From: Moniliella sp. 'wahieum'
Lineage: Eukaryota > Basidiomycota > Moniliellomycetes > Moniliellales > Moniliellaceae
NCBI GenBank assembly: GCA_003971905.1
Contig: RSEE01000070.1
Coordinates: 250,501 to 314,500 of the forward strand
Reading direction: 5' to 3'
DNA length: 64,000 bases
Shown piece by piece: positions 1 through 11,969 of this stretch. Position 1 is the first letter of the stretch, and the number at the start of each line of letters is the position of its first letter. The notes under the pieces were generated by a model. That model was given only the letters and a program-made list of their open reading frames with translations. It did not search any database and was not told where the DNA came from. The position numbers and the translations under genes were made by a program.

Positions 1-1
1 T

Positions 2-172
2 GGCTGGAAGTACGAGGGCGTGGTTGCCAAGCTGGAGGAGAAGCGTCTGGTCCGTGCTGCTGCGTACCAGGAGCGCAAGGTGGCTGCCCTCAAGAAGAAG
101 CAGGCTGCCCTGGCCGGCGCGACGGGCGCGCTGGCAGAGGTCAACCAGAAGCTGGCCGTGTACGGCTTCTAA
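2..172 (+). CDS. 60S ribosomal protein uL13 (L13a/L16), 3' end
   Basis: C-terminal 56 residues and stop of a gene that begins before the window. The frame opens with GWKYEGVVAKLEEKR, the conserved C-terminal helix region of eukaryotic uL13 (yeast Rpl16, animal RPL13a), followed by a lysine/alanine-rich tail ending in TAA. uL13 is a structural protein of the large ribosomal subunit. No frame break is seen in this piece. The tail is variable within the family, so identity rests on the WKYEGVV..LEEKR block and the basic Ala/Lys-rich helix. Confidence 0.85.
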   Translation, partial: GWKYEGVVAKLEEKRLVRAAAYQERKVAALKKKQAALAGATGALAEVNQKLAVYGF

Positions 173-652
173 AGTGGTTCGAGCTTGTGCGTGCGTGCGC
201 CCTCGCACTGACCCATGTGCTGCCTGATGGATCGCTTGGGCTCGGTCGCTTGTGCATGCGGGGTAGGAACCGGACCTCGGTCTGTTAGGACACCCAGGAC
301 ACGCTCTCTTCTTACTGCCCAAAACCATGGTGGCTGCCCTCTGTGTTGGAGAGGAGAGCTGCTTATGACACTGGAGAGTTCTTCTTCCGTTGGTGGAAGG
401 CTCTCTGTTCATGTAACTCAATCCAGCGCATGCACTTGCATGCTTCTAAGGCCCACAGTGTCGTCTGGTCTGTAGTGTGTTCATATGAGTTGTCAGCCGG
501 TCGCGAGTGGCCAGGAGAGAACCTCGTCGTAAAATTGGGGTGTAGGTCGGAGGGCACGTGTGACACAGAAGGTGAAATGTCAATGAGAGACGAAGTAGGT
601 CCCTGTTGAAGATCTCAAGGGAAGGCCCACCAGCCCACCAACCCCCATCGCC
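173..652. other. intergenic, uL13 3' flank and FMT promoter
   Basis: No conserved reading frame or RNA gene seen. The stretch must hold the uL13 3'UTR and the promoter of the downstream formyltransferase. Short open frames here have no recognisable protein features. Confidence 0.5.
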
Positions 653-3069
653 ATGTCGGCGTTTCGGGCACTGAGGCAAGTGTCGGTTGCATCCAAACGG
701 CCTCCCTTTGTCCCCTCCGCTCGCCATGTCGCATCGTGCCTGGGTTGCGCCCTTTGGCACGACCGATGGGTGCATAGCAGTCCGATTGGTCTCCGCCCTC
801 TGAGCCACCTCGCCTTTGAGCCCCCCGCTCAGGACGGGCAACAAGGGCCTCCGGTCCAGGGGACGGGTACCTACGACATCCTATTCTGCGGCTCGGATCA
901 CTTTGCTAGTACCGTTCTCGACTGGTTGATCAAGACGCCTTGTATGTCAGAACCCTTTTGTTTCTCCAGCGTCCGTGGAACGATGGATTGACCACCCGCG
1001 ATGCACTGCTGCCCCGCTTCCCTCGCTGGAACCCCAAGCGCTCTGGAGGTCACTTCGAACGATTGTGCCGCCTTCTTCAAAGTCTTCCCAATCTACAGGT
1101 ACGGGGGGGCTTCGTCGAGTACACACCCTGTTGCCCAACTGGCTCAAGCAGCAGGTTTGCCCTGTGCAGAAACGCCCCCGAAGGCATTGGGGACCAGTAC
1201 GACTTCCCATCGCCATTCAACACTGAGGGCTACAGAATCCAGCTTTGAATCCCATCTTGTTACTGCTTCCTTTGGCCACTTTATCCCCCCCCAACTCTTG
1301 CGCAACTTTTCCGCCCATGGCCGCGGCCGAACCCTCAACGTCCACCCGTCCTTTCTGCCCAAACTGCGCAGCGGCGCTCCCATCCCCTGGTCCATCGTCC
1401 GGAACCGCAATCAACCCAGTTTTCCGGTCCCGGACGCGTTTCCAGGAGGACCTTCGCCTCCGCTCGACTCGTGGGCTACAGTTGCCGCTGAGGGATACGG
1501 GACGGGTAAATCGGAGATCCCAGCGTATGGGGTCACGGTGCAAGAGCTCAGTCCCGATGGGTTTGACCAGGGGGCCGTATTGTACCAAGAGGCATTGGCA
1601 GGCGGGGACAGTTTGGTTCGCGTCCGTTCTTTGCCCTGTGCCGTCACGGACGAGGTATCGGATGACCAGCGTCAGCTCCTCCTCCAGCGGCAACGACGGC
1701 GCATATGGCAAGGTGTTGAAACGCGCGTTCTTCTCCCCTCCCTGGCACGCCAGACCGACCCTACGGCCGAACCTGCTCCTCAGACCCCAACGGTTTCCCT
1801 CTCGGACGAGGGAGAGGGAGTGACAGCGTACGAGCGATGGACGTACCGCAGTGCGCTACTTGCGCTGGCTCATCTTGGTGGTCGTGCATTGACCACCACA
1901 CTGCAGGATTTGCCGGGGTACCTCGCTCGCTCCGCTGCCCAGTCTCAAATCGTCCAGGATACTGGGTGTTTGCCGACCAACGCATTCAAACGCAAAGACG
2001 ATGAGCTTCACATCGACTTTACCAAGCACGATGCGGTTCAATTTGAAGCGCTCTTTCGCGCCTGGGGGTTCCACCACCAAGTGAAAACGACGCTGTACAC
2101 CGCCGAGCTCGTCTACCCCTTGGAGCGCAAGGGGCACGCACGCAAGAACCCTGTGCCGCCCGTCAAGTCCGTTTCGTTTGGGATCGGGGAACTGGATGTG
2201 GTACGAACTAGCGAGCTGGCACCCGATACTGTCGCCACACTGCAAAAGGCTTTGATGTTTAGCAACCCGGCCATGTACACGTCTGCGCCCCGCCAGACGT
2301 TTCTAAAGACTGCGTCAACGTCACCCGTCTTCGCCCGGCCGAACCGGGGGACATGATCTTTGTCCCGGACATTGCCCCCTCAGCTACGGTGCCAGCGACC
2401 GTTTTGCCTCCTGGCCCCCCGGGTGCTGAGACCGGCCGGACCGCGCGCCCTCTTTCCGTCGAACTGCAAGCTGTCTCCGCCGAACGGGCAGCAGTGGCGT
2501 TAGCCCACCGCGCTGCTCACGCCAGGGCACAGGACCAACAAGATCAACAGACGTTCGAGGCTACCGTGGCGCAGGACAAGCAGCACATTGCCTCGTTGGA
2601 AAGCGCACTGGAGCAAGCGCAGCAACAGACCACCCCATCCCCGACCCACGTTCAGCAACTCCAATCTGAGCTCAAGCAGCTCAAGGCCGCATCGAGTTTG
2701 CGCCGCAAAAAGTACCATGAAGAGCGCGCCCGGCCTGGGTTGGTAATCAAGTGCGCGCCGGCGCCATCGGGATCGAACGCCGAACCGGAATGCCAAGACG
2801 AATCGTTTTTGGTCGTGAGGCAGTACCGCTTGGGAGACGGGCGTCAGTGGCGCAGCGTCACGAACGATACCTGGAACGGCTTGTGGGAGCGAGCCGATGA
2901 ACTGCGTAGATTGAATCTCCGCAGCTGCCAACCGGTTCTCTATCCTGTTCTCCTCCGTGCGCGGGAGGAGGAACAGGCTCGTCGCTTGCGCGAACGCAGT
3001 CAGGCCAGAGCTGCCAAGGCCACGGCCAAGGCTACGGCTACGGCTACGGCCAAGACACCTTCGAATTGA
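653..3069 (+). CDS. FMT1: mitochondrial methionyl-tRNA formyltransferase, with C-terminal extension; frame-broken
   Basis: Transfers a formyl group from 10-formyl-THF to initiator Met-tRNA in mitochondria. The start at 653 gives an Arg/Ser-rich presequence, then YDILFCGSDHFA, the first beta strand of the formyltransferase fold. A 29-nt gap (942-970, GT..AG) may be a very small intron. The reading moves to another frame near 1100-1125, next to a run of seven G. Later blocks include LNVHPSFLPKLRSGAPI (the HPS active-site region, about 1335-1385) and VTVQELSPDGFDQGAVLY (about 1530-1580), typical of the family. Near 2310 the frame changes again into TRLRPAEPGDMIFVPD, the C-terminal beta domain. 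The same frame then continues to 3069 as an unrecognised Ala/Gln-rich, probably coiled-coil region with a basic Lys/Ala tail. The extension could instead be a separate gene starting near ATG 2353. Catalytic part is fairly certain; exact structure is not. Confidence 0.75.
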
Positions 3070-5110
3070 AGTGGATTTGATCTGTCTCACCTCTGTTGGC
3101 ACGATTGGAGATCTGAGACTGTTGTCTGGACGCGTTAGGACGCTCGAAAGTGCACCGAAACGCGTTCGGTGTGGGATAGACACACGACAACACGACTGAT
3201 GCATACTACAGTGGTTGTCGGCAACCTCGTTACGCGTTATCGCGCTATCATTTTCATCACCGTGTGGGTTCAACTAACGTTCAACGTTCAACCGGGGTTG
3301 CTCATCGCTCAAGGCAGTGTCCAGCACAGCTAACACGATAATCGATAACACGGCGAAGATGCAACCTGCTTGAGATCTCTCAGCGTGAGAATAACCGAGA
3401 GCTGACACACCGCCTTGAGAGTGGTCCCAATTCTTTGTAGCTGTTTTCCGTGACTGTCGGGGGGGTTGGTCCCACGTTTAACGTTCAGGCTCAGCCTCAG
3501 GGTTAGGATTGGTACATGGTTGTGGGGAGAAAGGCGTCTTCGACATCACACGTCACATGCGTCACATGCACACAGCAACAGAACCCCTTCGGGCCAATGC
3601 CATGCAGCGCTCATGTACTCAGTTAAACGATAACCTCTTGTCACATGTCACATGTCCCATGCCAAAGAGCCTACACCTATACCCACACTGGTTACCGGTT
3701 ACCGGATCCGGTTATCGTACTTTTGGTGCTGTGGAAGCTGGATCGTTTCGGTCATTAATCAATCAATGGTGCATTGAGTACGCCCGCCAACAGATGTCGC
3801 ACATGGACGTGATGTAGCAGAGGCGGCGCACGTGGTGCCAGAGATATCCAGCCTGCCACTTGTGCATCACCGCTATCACATGTCAAAGATGTCAAAACCA
3901 TGTCTTCTGAGATCTGAGATCCAGATTGATCCGGCGAACATCTGAGATCTGTGATGGTTGGTTGACGCGTTGCCGACGTCGACGACGTTTGAAGTCGGAA
4001 GCGGTCGGAAGCCAGATGGTCGTTGTGCAACAAACCATACCCTACCGGTGACTTACCTGGCCACAGCAGTGCTGTTCGCATGGGCGGGCAAAACTGCATT
4101 TGACTTGAGCTTGATTCGATGAGGCTGGTCGACTGCCGTGGGAAACGTGTTACAAAAGACATGAAAATACGGTCCAGTTTCAAACTCGCGTCAATAAGCG
4201 ACGGACGGCAATGCTAATGACATTGTCGGCAGCGGGCAAATGCATAATGGAACTGGAACGAGACAATGAGTAATGATTGTGCGTGGGATGGAGAGAGGGA
4301 GGGTTAAGGCAGAAGGAGGTGGGAGCGGGTGCTGGGAAGGGACAGAGGCCGGAAGGGGCTGAGATGATGGCTGGACAGACAGAGGGATGGTCGATGGGAA
4401 GATGAGCAGAAGCAGGCCAGTTGAAATTGGAGAGGCGCAAGGGCGGGGTGTGGGGCGAGGGGATGGGTGATGGGATGGGTGATGCTGACAGCTGCGAGGT
4501 GCAAGGGGAAGCGAGCTGCATCGATGTGACCACTTTGGGGTTGCACCGATGCAGGCGACCTGGCCTGACCGAGTGCATTTGCCGGGGAGCTGGGCGCTGG
4601 TGCTGGCGGGAAGCACTTTACTGACAGCACGGGGGAGCACATGTGTGACTGGTGATGTGGTGACTGATCGATCAGCGCTGCATCAGCCACGCTGCGAGCT
4701 TTCTTCCCAGCATCACGCGGGGCGGATCCGCACGGGGGCGTGGGGGAAGTGTGTCGTTTGACGTGTGACTTGTGGCCGGGCGGCTTGCACACTGGCCGCG
4801 GTGGGCGTGCGCCGCGGAGGGGTGTGCATGCAGGGGGCGGCGCACTGGCGCGGTGGGAGGTGGTGCAGGGGCGGCTGCGCACTGGTACTGAGTACTGAGC
4901 TGCAGCGGCAACTGGAAGCGCCAAGCACCACCACGCACCCCAACCTCACCGCGTCCTGTGACACGTGCCACGCGGGCAGGCCGCCGCAGCTGCTCTCACC
5001 GGCGGGGACGGTGATGGGCGTGGGTGGATGCCCGCTCGCCTCCGCCTCCCCCTCGCCGCTTCTTCTCCTCGCCGCTGCCTCGGCTGCTCTCGTCTGCGTC
5101 GCCACCGCCC
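3070..5110. other. gene-poor intergenic region
   Basis: About 2 kb with no convincing coding frame on either strand. It contains repeats of the 7-mer GTTCAAC near 3270-3293, clustered CACATGT/TCACATG motifs (about 3545-3660), GAGATCTGAGATC-type repeats (about 3905-3955), and a palindromic GTACTGAGTACT near 4885-4897. The 3' part (4.2-4.7 kb) is a G-rich low-complexity strand. It presumably includes the promoter of the RasGEF gene. Confidence 0.5.
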
Positions 5111-8100
5111 ATGCCGCCCTCCAGCCCCGCCGCCGGCACCGACATGGCCCGCATCGCCTCCGCCTCCACCGCCGCCTCCCCCCCACTCTCCAGCCCGGCG
5201 ACCCCGCCGCCGGCCCTACGTCGTCGCCCTCCACGACTTTACCTCCACCATCCCCACATGCCTCTCCTTCTCCGCCGGCCAGCGCATCCGCGTCCTCAAC
5301 TTTGACGACAGCGGCTGGTGGGACGGCGTCCTGCCCGCCCCCCCGGCCACGAGGAGCCCCGCGGCTGGTTCCCCTCCAACTATGTCGACACCAGCGGCCT
5401 GCCCCCCTCGCGCTCCAGCAGCCGCGCCGCCTCGTCCCGCCGCAGCTGGGCCGCAGCCACCAGCGACGACCAGTCGTACGAAAGCGACTATGCCACCATT
5501 GTCCGCGGGCACTTCTCCCTCCTCCGCGACGCAGACCAGGACGAGTCCTCCAACATCCTCCACACCCTCAACCACGCCATCTCCCTCCTCAATGCCGCCG
5601 TCAAGGTGCACCGCTTCAAGCATCTTCAGCCTGCCACCGCCTGCATCATCTCCAGCGTCCGCTCCATCCTCGCCGCCGCCGACTGCCTGACCCGCGACAG
5701 CCCTGCCCTCATAACAATCCCGGCCTGCGAAAGGACCGCAAGCAGATTCTCTCTGCTCTCAATCGTCGTCTCCCAGTCCCGCCGCGCATGCGCCCCTTCC
5801 TCCCCCCAGGACGATGCCCAGCGCGCGCACGAAGCGGACTACATGATCTCCCTTGCGGACGACCTGCATCAGTGCGTCACCCTCTTCCTTCACTCGGCCG
5901 CTGCAGCCGGCCTCGACATTCCCTCCAACGTCTCCCACCTGGCCGGGACCCTCGTGGCGGCCCAGAAGACAAGCCCAATCGCCTGCACCGCCTCCTTCAG
6001 CGAGGTACCGGCCCGAAAAGCATGCTGGAGCTTCGCACAAGCCAACCCGCCGAACCCGCCCAGTCGTCCCCTGTCCCCCCTGCCACACCTTTAACCCAAT
6101 CCTCCTCCCCGCCATCCCCTCCCATATCAGAGTGTTCTTCCTGCCCCACAGGCCATCACCAGTCCCACCGGCACCATGGAGCTCACTCTCCCTGTCCACT
6201 ACCCCGTCACGGAGATTCTCAAGCGCCTGAATACCGCCAACGACCACCTCTTGTCCGAGATTGCAGCGTTCATTGGCCATGCTCACGCATACTCCCCCGG
6301 GGGGACCAGCTCTACCTATCTCATCGATCGGACACGGGAGGTGGTCGATGCTGTCCGCTCCCTCTTTCTCGTGGTCGAGGCAGTACACAGCAATGAGCAA
6401 CTCCAGATGGCCAAGGCACGAGAGATGGATCTTCTGTTTGAGACGCGTGAATCGCTGTATGCCTCCACGAGCGTCCTGGTCGACGCTACGCGGGCCTTGA
6501 CGAGCGCCACTGAGCAGAATGCCGACCCCGAATCTATCCTTTGCCAGTCCAACCCCGCAAAGCGCTGAGCTTGTCCAGGCTGCCACCGGGGTCCTCCGAA
6601 CGGCGGGGAGTGCGTGGGGCGGTCAAGCTCTGTCTCGACAAGCGTGACACTACGTTGCGCATCCTCATGTACAAGACGGTACCTTACCACGAGGGGGATC
6701 CCAATGCAGGCAAGCACACCTCGCTCAGCCGTCGAGCGGCGAGCCTCAACTTGCTTTCGTCTCGCTTCCATTCCGATGGCGCCTCCACGCTCGATGGGCT
6801 GGACACGGACATTGAGTCGGACTTTGATGGCATGACGGACGGAGGAAGCACGGGCATCCTACGGGACGATAGCCACTATGGTGGGTTGGATACCTTGGAC
6901 GTTCGTCAGCGGTCTCGGTCCATTGGTGCAGCCGTACGTGGGGTCGCGGGGAGTAGCGACAATGATCCAGGCGGTCGGGCAAGAAGTGCGACTGTCGCGG
7001 GCGGTGTGGCCGCAGGTGGAGGAGGCAGCCTACGGGCCAAGCCCGTTTCTGGACGCCCCAGTGCCACTGAGGCGCTTCGGATGGGTTCGGGACATGTGGA
7101 CAAGCAGGGAGTGCATCCAGCTTGTCCTTAGCAACAGCAGTATCGAGCACAAGTGCAGGTGACCGTGGACGTCCACGACAAAGCTCGTTGGCCTCCTCCA
7201 TTGCACCATCTTGGCGCACCTCGCGGCTTCCCTTGCCATGGGGACGCGGGGGATCCGAATCCATCTCCATGGGAGGAGATGAATGCTTGGGTCCCGGCCC
7301 TGAGGGTCGCAGTCGCTCCGCCACGGGCGAGTCGGTGTTCCAGCCCGTTGTGGGGCCGGCACAAGATCTTCCCGCTTGGATGGGGCCCAGTTACGACGCG
7401 AGTGATGTCGTGTACAATGCAGACAACCACGTCATGGGCGCCACCTTGGCCTGCTTGGTGGAAAAGATGACGCCGCACGATTCGACGGTCGATCCCATGT
7501 TTGCCCAAACCTTCTTCCGTTGTTTCCGCTTCTTTGTCCGGCCATCGACTCTTCTCGCCTTGGCCGGGCGGTATGTGCTGCTGCCGCCAGAAGACTTGGA
7601 ACTGACGGAGCAGGAGCTGCAGCTATGGCATCAGCGCAAGACGTTCCCGGTCCGGTTACGCGTGATCAACTCGCTCGCACATGGCTGGAACAGTACTGGT
7701 ACCCATGGTGTGACTTTGAGATCCTAGATCCCCTCTTGGCGTTTACCGACAAGGTGGAGGAAGCGCCGCTGCAGCGCGCCATGGCGCGCGTCAAGGACCT
7801 GGCTCTTAAGCGCCGCGCCCAGGGCGCCCAGGCGGAAGCCGTCATGGTTCTCTCCGCCTCCCGTGGCGCCCATAGCTTGGCCCGCGTGATTTTCCCGTCT
7901 GATCCTGCTGCGCGGCGCGAGGCAGTGATGCAACAGCAGCTCATCGAGTTGGGCGATATGTACCGCTGAAGCGTTCCAACTGCAGCAAGGACCCGGCCAG
8001 GCCGCTCCGCCTCCACCGCCGATTCTTTCGCATAAACTGCTTCAGACGCTGCGCACGCAACCGTTTGACCGGATCGCTGTGACCGAGTTTGATCCGGCGG

Positions 8101-9298
8101 AGCTCGCTCGCCAATTTACCATCCGCGAATCCAAGCTGTTCTGTGGCATCCTCCCTGAGGAACTGTATGGGACTGAATTTGGCAAGCCAGTGGGCGAATC
8201 GCGCTCGGTTCATGTCAAGGCTCTCTCTGCGTTGAGTAACGGGATTAATACGTGGGTCACCAACCTGATCTTGGGCGAAGAGGATCCTAAGCGGCGAAGA
8301 GAGCTGCTCAAGTTCTTCATCAAGTTGGGAGATGTATGTCTTTGTCTCTGGACAGCATGGCTGTCTGCGTTGCTTGTCGTCGACTGACTGTTTGTTTGTT
8401 CCCAGCGTTGCTACCGCATGAACAACTTTGACACGCTTATGGCCATCCATAATGCCATCAACTCTTCCACCATTTTGCGCCTGACGAAGATTTGGGACGG
8501 GCTTGGGGCCAAGTACCGCGCAATGAACGATCAGCAACACCGCCTTCTTGAACTCTCGCGCAACTTTCACTCGTACCGACAAAAGATGAAACAAACTTAC
8601 CCGCCCGCGGTGCCCTACTTGGGTCTGTACCTACTGGACCTGACCTTTGTATGGGACGGCAACGCTGCCTCGCGCGCCTCGCGCGCTGACCCCGACAAGA
8701 AACTAATCAACTTTGATCGGTACGTCAAGGCGGCCCGCATCGTCTCGGAAGTACAACGATTTCAAGTCCCGTACCGGTACACGGAGGTACCAGAGATTCA
8801 AGCGTACCTCGATACCATTCTTGCCCAATCGCTTCAACCGCGACCCGGCCCCGGCCCCGCACCAGCACCCGGAGCCGGAACCAGTGTGCCCCTACCACCT
8901 CGACCGACGAACTGCTGCACAAGAGCCCGCCCACGTCCTTGGGTCCCAAACTCGGTTCCTCCTTCTCCCGCACTCGCTCCACCTCGGCAAGCCAATGGGA
9001 CGACGCGCCTCTCTCGCCCACGAGCCAAGTTAGTATGGCTAGTGGCACCACGCTCGGACAGACGTCTGCCGCATCACCTTCCCCGCCTACTGGCTCGGTG
9101 CCCCGCTCAGGACCTGTCCCTCCGCCGTTAGCAAGGTCTGCGTCGGGATTGGGATTGGGGTCAGGGTCAGGATCGGGATCGGGACTGGTACCATCCCAAC
9201 CCCCCACCCCTATCTCCCCGCCGGCGACCAATTTGACCTGGCCCGCGCGTGCTGCCTTGTTTGGGACGAGGCGCAAAGACAGCAAACCTTTTTCCTAG
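5111..9298 (+). CDS. Ras guanine nucleotide exchange factor, SH3-RasGEFN-RasGEF (Cdc25-like); frame-broken
   Basis: Activates Ras by catalysing GDP/GTP exchange; fungal Cdc25 proteins share the order SH3, N-terminal RasGEF domain, catalytic domain. Seen: an SH3 domain at about 5211-5390 (YVVALHDF... then WWDG... then GWFPSNYVD after a frame change in a C-run near 5340). A Ser-rich helical middle follows (5450-7100). RasGEFN lies at about 7380-7730 (VMGATLACLVEKMTPHD, then TWLEQYWY). The catalytic domain lies at about 8060-8830 (FDPAELARQFTIRESKLF, MNNFDTLMAIHNAINSS, VPYLGLYLLDLTFV). A clean intron occupies 8334-8405 (GTATGT..CCCAG), joining D|RCYRMNNF in phase 0. The C-terminus is Ser/Gly/Pro-rich. 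At least six frame changes are needed. The start is uncertain; ATG 5111 is the nearest plausible one upstream of the SH3 domain, and it lies in a different frame from the SH3. Confidence 0.85.
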
Positions 9299-9532
9299 TG
9301 CCTTGTCCTTCTTGCCCTTTTGTCCAGGGCGCCGTCCGTCTTGTGTGCATTTGTGAGTGCAAGTGTTTGCAGGCATTTGTGAGCGTTTGCAAGCCTTTGC
9401 AAACATTTATGAGTGTTTGTGGTCATTTGGGACCCTATTGTGGTGACGTGCGTTCGCCCTTGGCTCATATCCGATTCCGCCAGCCCGCTCAGCCTATACC
9501 TTTCGCCTTCATCCCGCTCTCGCTACGTGCTT

Positions 9533-9549
9533 CCCCCCCCCCCCCCCCC
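9533..9549. repeat. poly-C tract (17 nt)
   Basis: Uninterrupted run of 17 C in the 3' flank of the RasGEF gene. Similar tracts occur after RPB9 and in the RPS14 5'UTR intron. Confidence 0.85.
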
Positions 9550-9706
9550 TGCCCTTTCTGCCCTCCGGCTTTCTGCCCCCGGCTTTCTACATCGCATCCA
9601 GGGCCCGACGGCCTCTGACGAGAATGAACCTATTCCGTCACTGGCCTCCCCAGGTCTGACCAACATTGATCCTCACTCCCGCCTCTAACTACAAACGTCA
9701 CCACCA

Positions 9707-9778
9707 ACTCTGACTCTGACTGACTCTGGCTCCGACTCCGACTCCGACTCTGACTCTGACTCTCGACTTCGACTTCGC
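9707..9778. repeat. TCTGAC/TCCGAC hexamer microsatellite
   Basis: About 12 imperfect 6-bp units alternating CTCTGA and CTCCGA, ending in ACTTCG units. No gene overlaps. Confidence 0.85.
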
Positions 9779-9915
9779 TAGTCACTGTGACTGCTGATTC
9801 CGACCCTGCGTCCCATCTTGTGTACCGCCCATGTCATCGATCCTCGCCTTTTGGCTGTCACCTTATGATGCAGTGTGGTCTACGCTGGCCGAGCCACATT
9901 TAACCCCGAAACCAA

Positions 9916-9953
9916 ACCTGGAACCTGGAACCTGGAACCTGGAACCTGGAACC
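9916..9953. repeat. AACCTGG 7-bp tandem repeat
   Basis: Five near-perfect copies of the 7-mer AACCTGG in the region downstream of the RasGEF gene. Confidence 0.9.
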
Positions 9954-10196
9954 CCGAGCTCTGAAACGTATCTTCCCTCTCCTCCAACACATGCCTGTCA
10001 TACCCCTCCCATCACCCATCACATTTCCCTCCTCTCCCCCCACTCGCGCACGCGGCCGTTGCTTGTTCTAGCGTCTGGGTGCCCCCCCTCCCGTCCCTTG
10101 GGTCTTCATGGTCTTTTTTTTCTTTGTTTCTTTTTTCCCTGGAGGGTGGTCCCCCTGCGTTACGGGAACGCGAACGCGAACGCGATGCGGCCCGCT

Positions 10197-10224
10197 GGGT
10201 GCTGGGTGCTGGGTACTGGGTTCT
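10197..10224. repeat. GGGTGCT 7-bp tandem repeat
   Basis: Four copies of a 7-mer (GGGTGCT, GGGTGCT, GGGTACT, GGGTTCT). It is followed about 40 bp later by a second 7-mer repeat, CACCTTG (about 10262-10290). Confidence 0.8.
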
Positions 10225-11933
10225 GTGCTTCCCTTTTTCCTCATTGCCTTGCTTCCTTACGCCCTTGCACCTACCTTGCACCTTGCACCTCACATTCTTC
10301 TACTCTTGCACCTTACCCCCTTGCTCCCTCTTGCCCTTTGCACTCTATAGCGCTTTTGCATGCCCTTGCACCATTTTGCCCTTCCTTTTTACATTCGCCA
10401 TTGGATTTCGGAGACTCGGTAATGCCGGTTGGGGACGGCAAGGCGGGGCTGAGCGCCCACGCTGAGCGAGGGGCGAACGGGTGCTCTTGCCCCCATGGCA
10501 CTGTATGACCATGCGACCCATATCACCTTCCCTCCTTGTGTATCGCCTTGCTGGCTAGCCATCCGGTCATCCGGTCCCGGTCATTGCAGGTCATCCATCT
10601 ATCCTCTCCCGTACGAAGGGATCTACTGAGTACGGATGTACTGAGTACTGATGTACAATGTTCTTGTTCCGTCTGTACCGTACATGTGAGATGTGTCGTG
10701 GCAGCTTCTTTCCGTCGTTTCTTTTTTTGTTTATGTTTTTTTTTTTGTTTTGTGCGGAGAGGTTCGTTGGAGTTGGTGTCGTACGATGTGCCTGTGTCAT
10801 GATCATGGGCGTAACAGTTGCACGGACCTGGTCCCGGTTCCTGCCATGCCTCATCTACATGGCTTGAATTGCCACATCATATGGGCCTCAGAATGGCGCA
10901 GCGAGACGATGCGGCTCGTACATTATGGAAGCGAGGCACAGCGGTGTATTCTCTGTATAAAGGGGTAAGTCCCTGCGAAGCACGAAAAGGTCGTGGTGAC
11001 GAACTGGGTAGGGGAGAAGGGGGATGGGAGTGAACGTAATGAGTATATCTTCGTTCATCATTGCATGCATCGTCAGACCCCCCTTATTGTCGTTCTCTGA
11101 CATGTATAAGTATCCAGTCCAACGCGTACTAGGTTCGTACTCATATAACTATGCATTGCTCATCTCCGTCGTGGGTTCTTGGGTCCGACAACACGGGAGA
11201 CTCTCGAGTGTCGCGTCTTCGGTGTGGCTGGAGCAACAATGCGGTTGAGACGCAACTCTGCAATGATATAGAGATGTGTGTTGCTGCGCTTCAAATCTAA
11301 ATTTCTTATCTTACCCCTTTCGACGGTCCTCGTACTAGAACTTTCGGCAAGTATGACTTGTCAGAGCCGCGAAATGGCCCCGCAACCCAACGCCAATCAT
11401 TATCATTAACCATCTATCACAGTTTATAAACCCTCTACAGTCCGACCCGGTTGTCGTCGCGTCATTCGGGCCATCAACGCTTCGCCTTCCTTCGCCCTCG
11501 CCCTTTGGTAATGCACGTCTCAGCGTCTCATCAACCTCGTCGATCGTCTCGTTCGCGCCCGAGGGACTCTCTTAGGGCTCGATGCGACGGACCACCGACA
11601 TTTTGGGGAAAGTTTTGAACGTTACCCACCGCGCTAAACTTTGTGAGATAGGGCAACTACTAGGACTATATACTCTCCAGAGGAGAAAGGGCGTACGTAG
11701 AAGTCGTTGAGCGGATTAGGATATCGTCCTGTGTGACGCCCTGGGCGGTGGGGTGGGACTGAGTGGAATACTTGCATATAGGGCGGAACTATGGTATACA
11801 TCGCACAACGACTGAAGAGTAAAAAAAGTCTGAGCAGCTTGTGATGTATCTTGCACTATAATTGGCAGCTCAAAAACTAGCCAGCGACATAGAGTTAGAA
11901 TCGATGAGAGTCGCCTTCCCTCATAACCCAGAC

Positions 11934-11969
11934 CTTCAAAAGCTTTTCAAGAAGCTTCAAGCTTCAAGG
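11934..11969. repeat. GCTTCAA-type 7-bp repeat cluster
   Basis: Contains CTTCAAAAGC, TTCAAGAAGC and two tandem GCTTCAA units. It belongs to the same 7-mer family as the clusters at 60.1 and 62.3 kb. Confidence 0.7.

Noticed and set aside
4765-6396. 543-codon plus-strand open frame over the RasGEF 5' region
   Set aside because: Runs in a different frame from the SH3 domain and consists of Pro/Arg/His low complexity.
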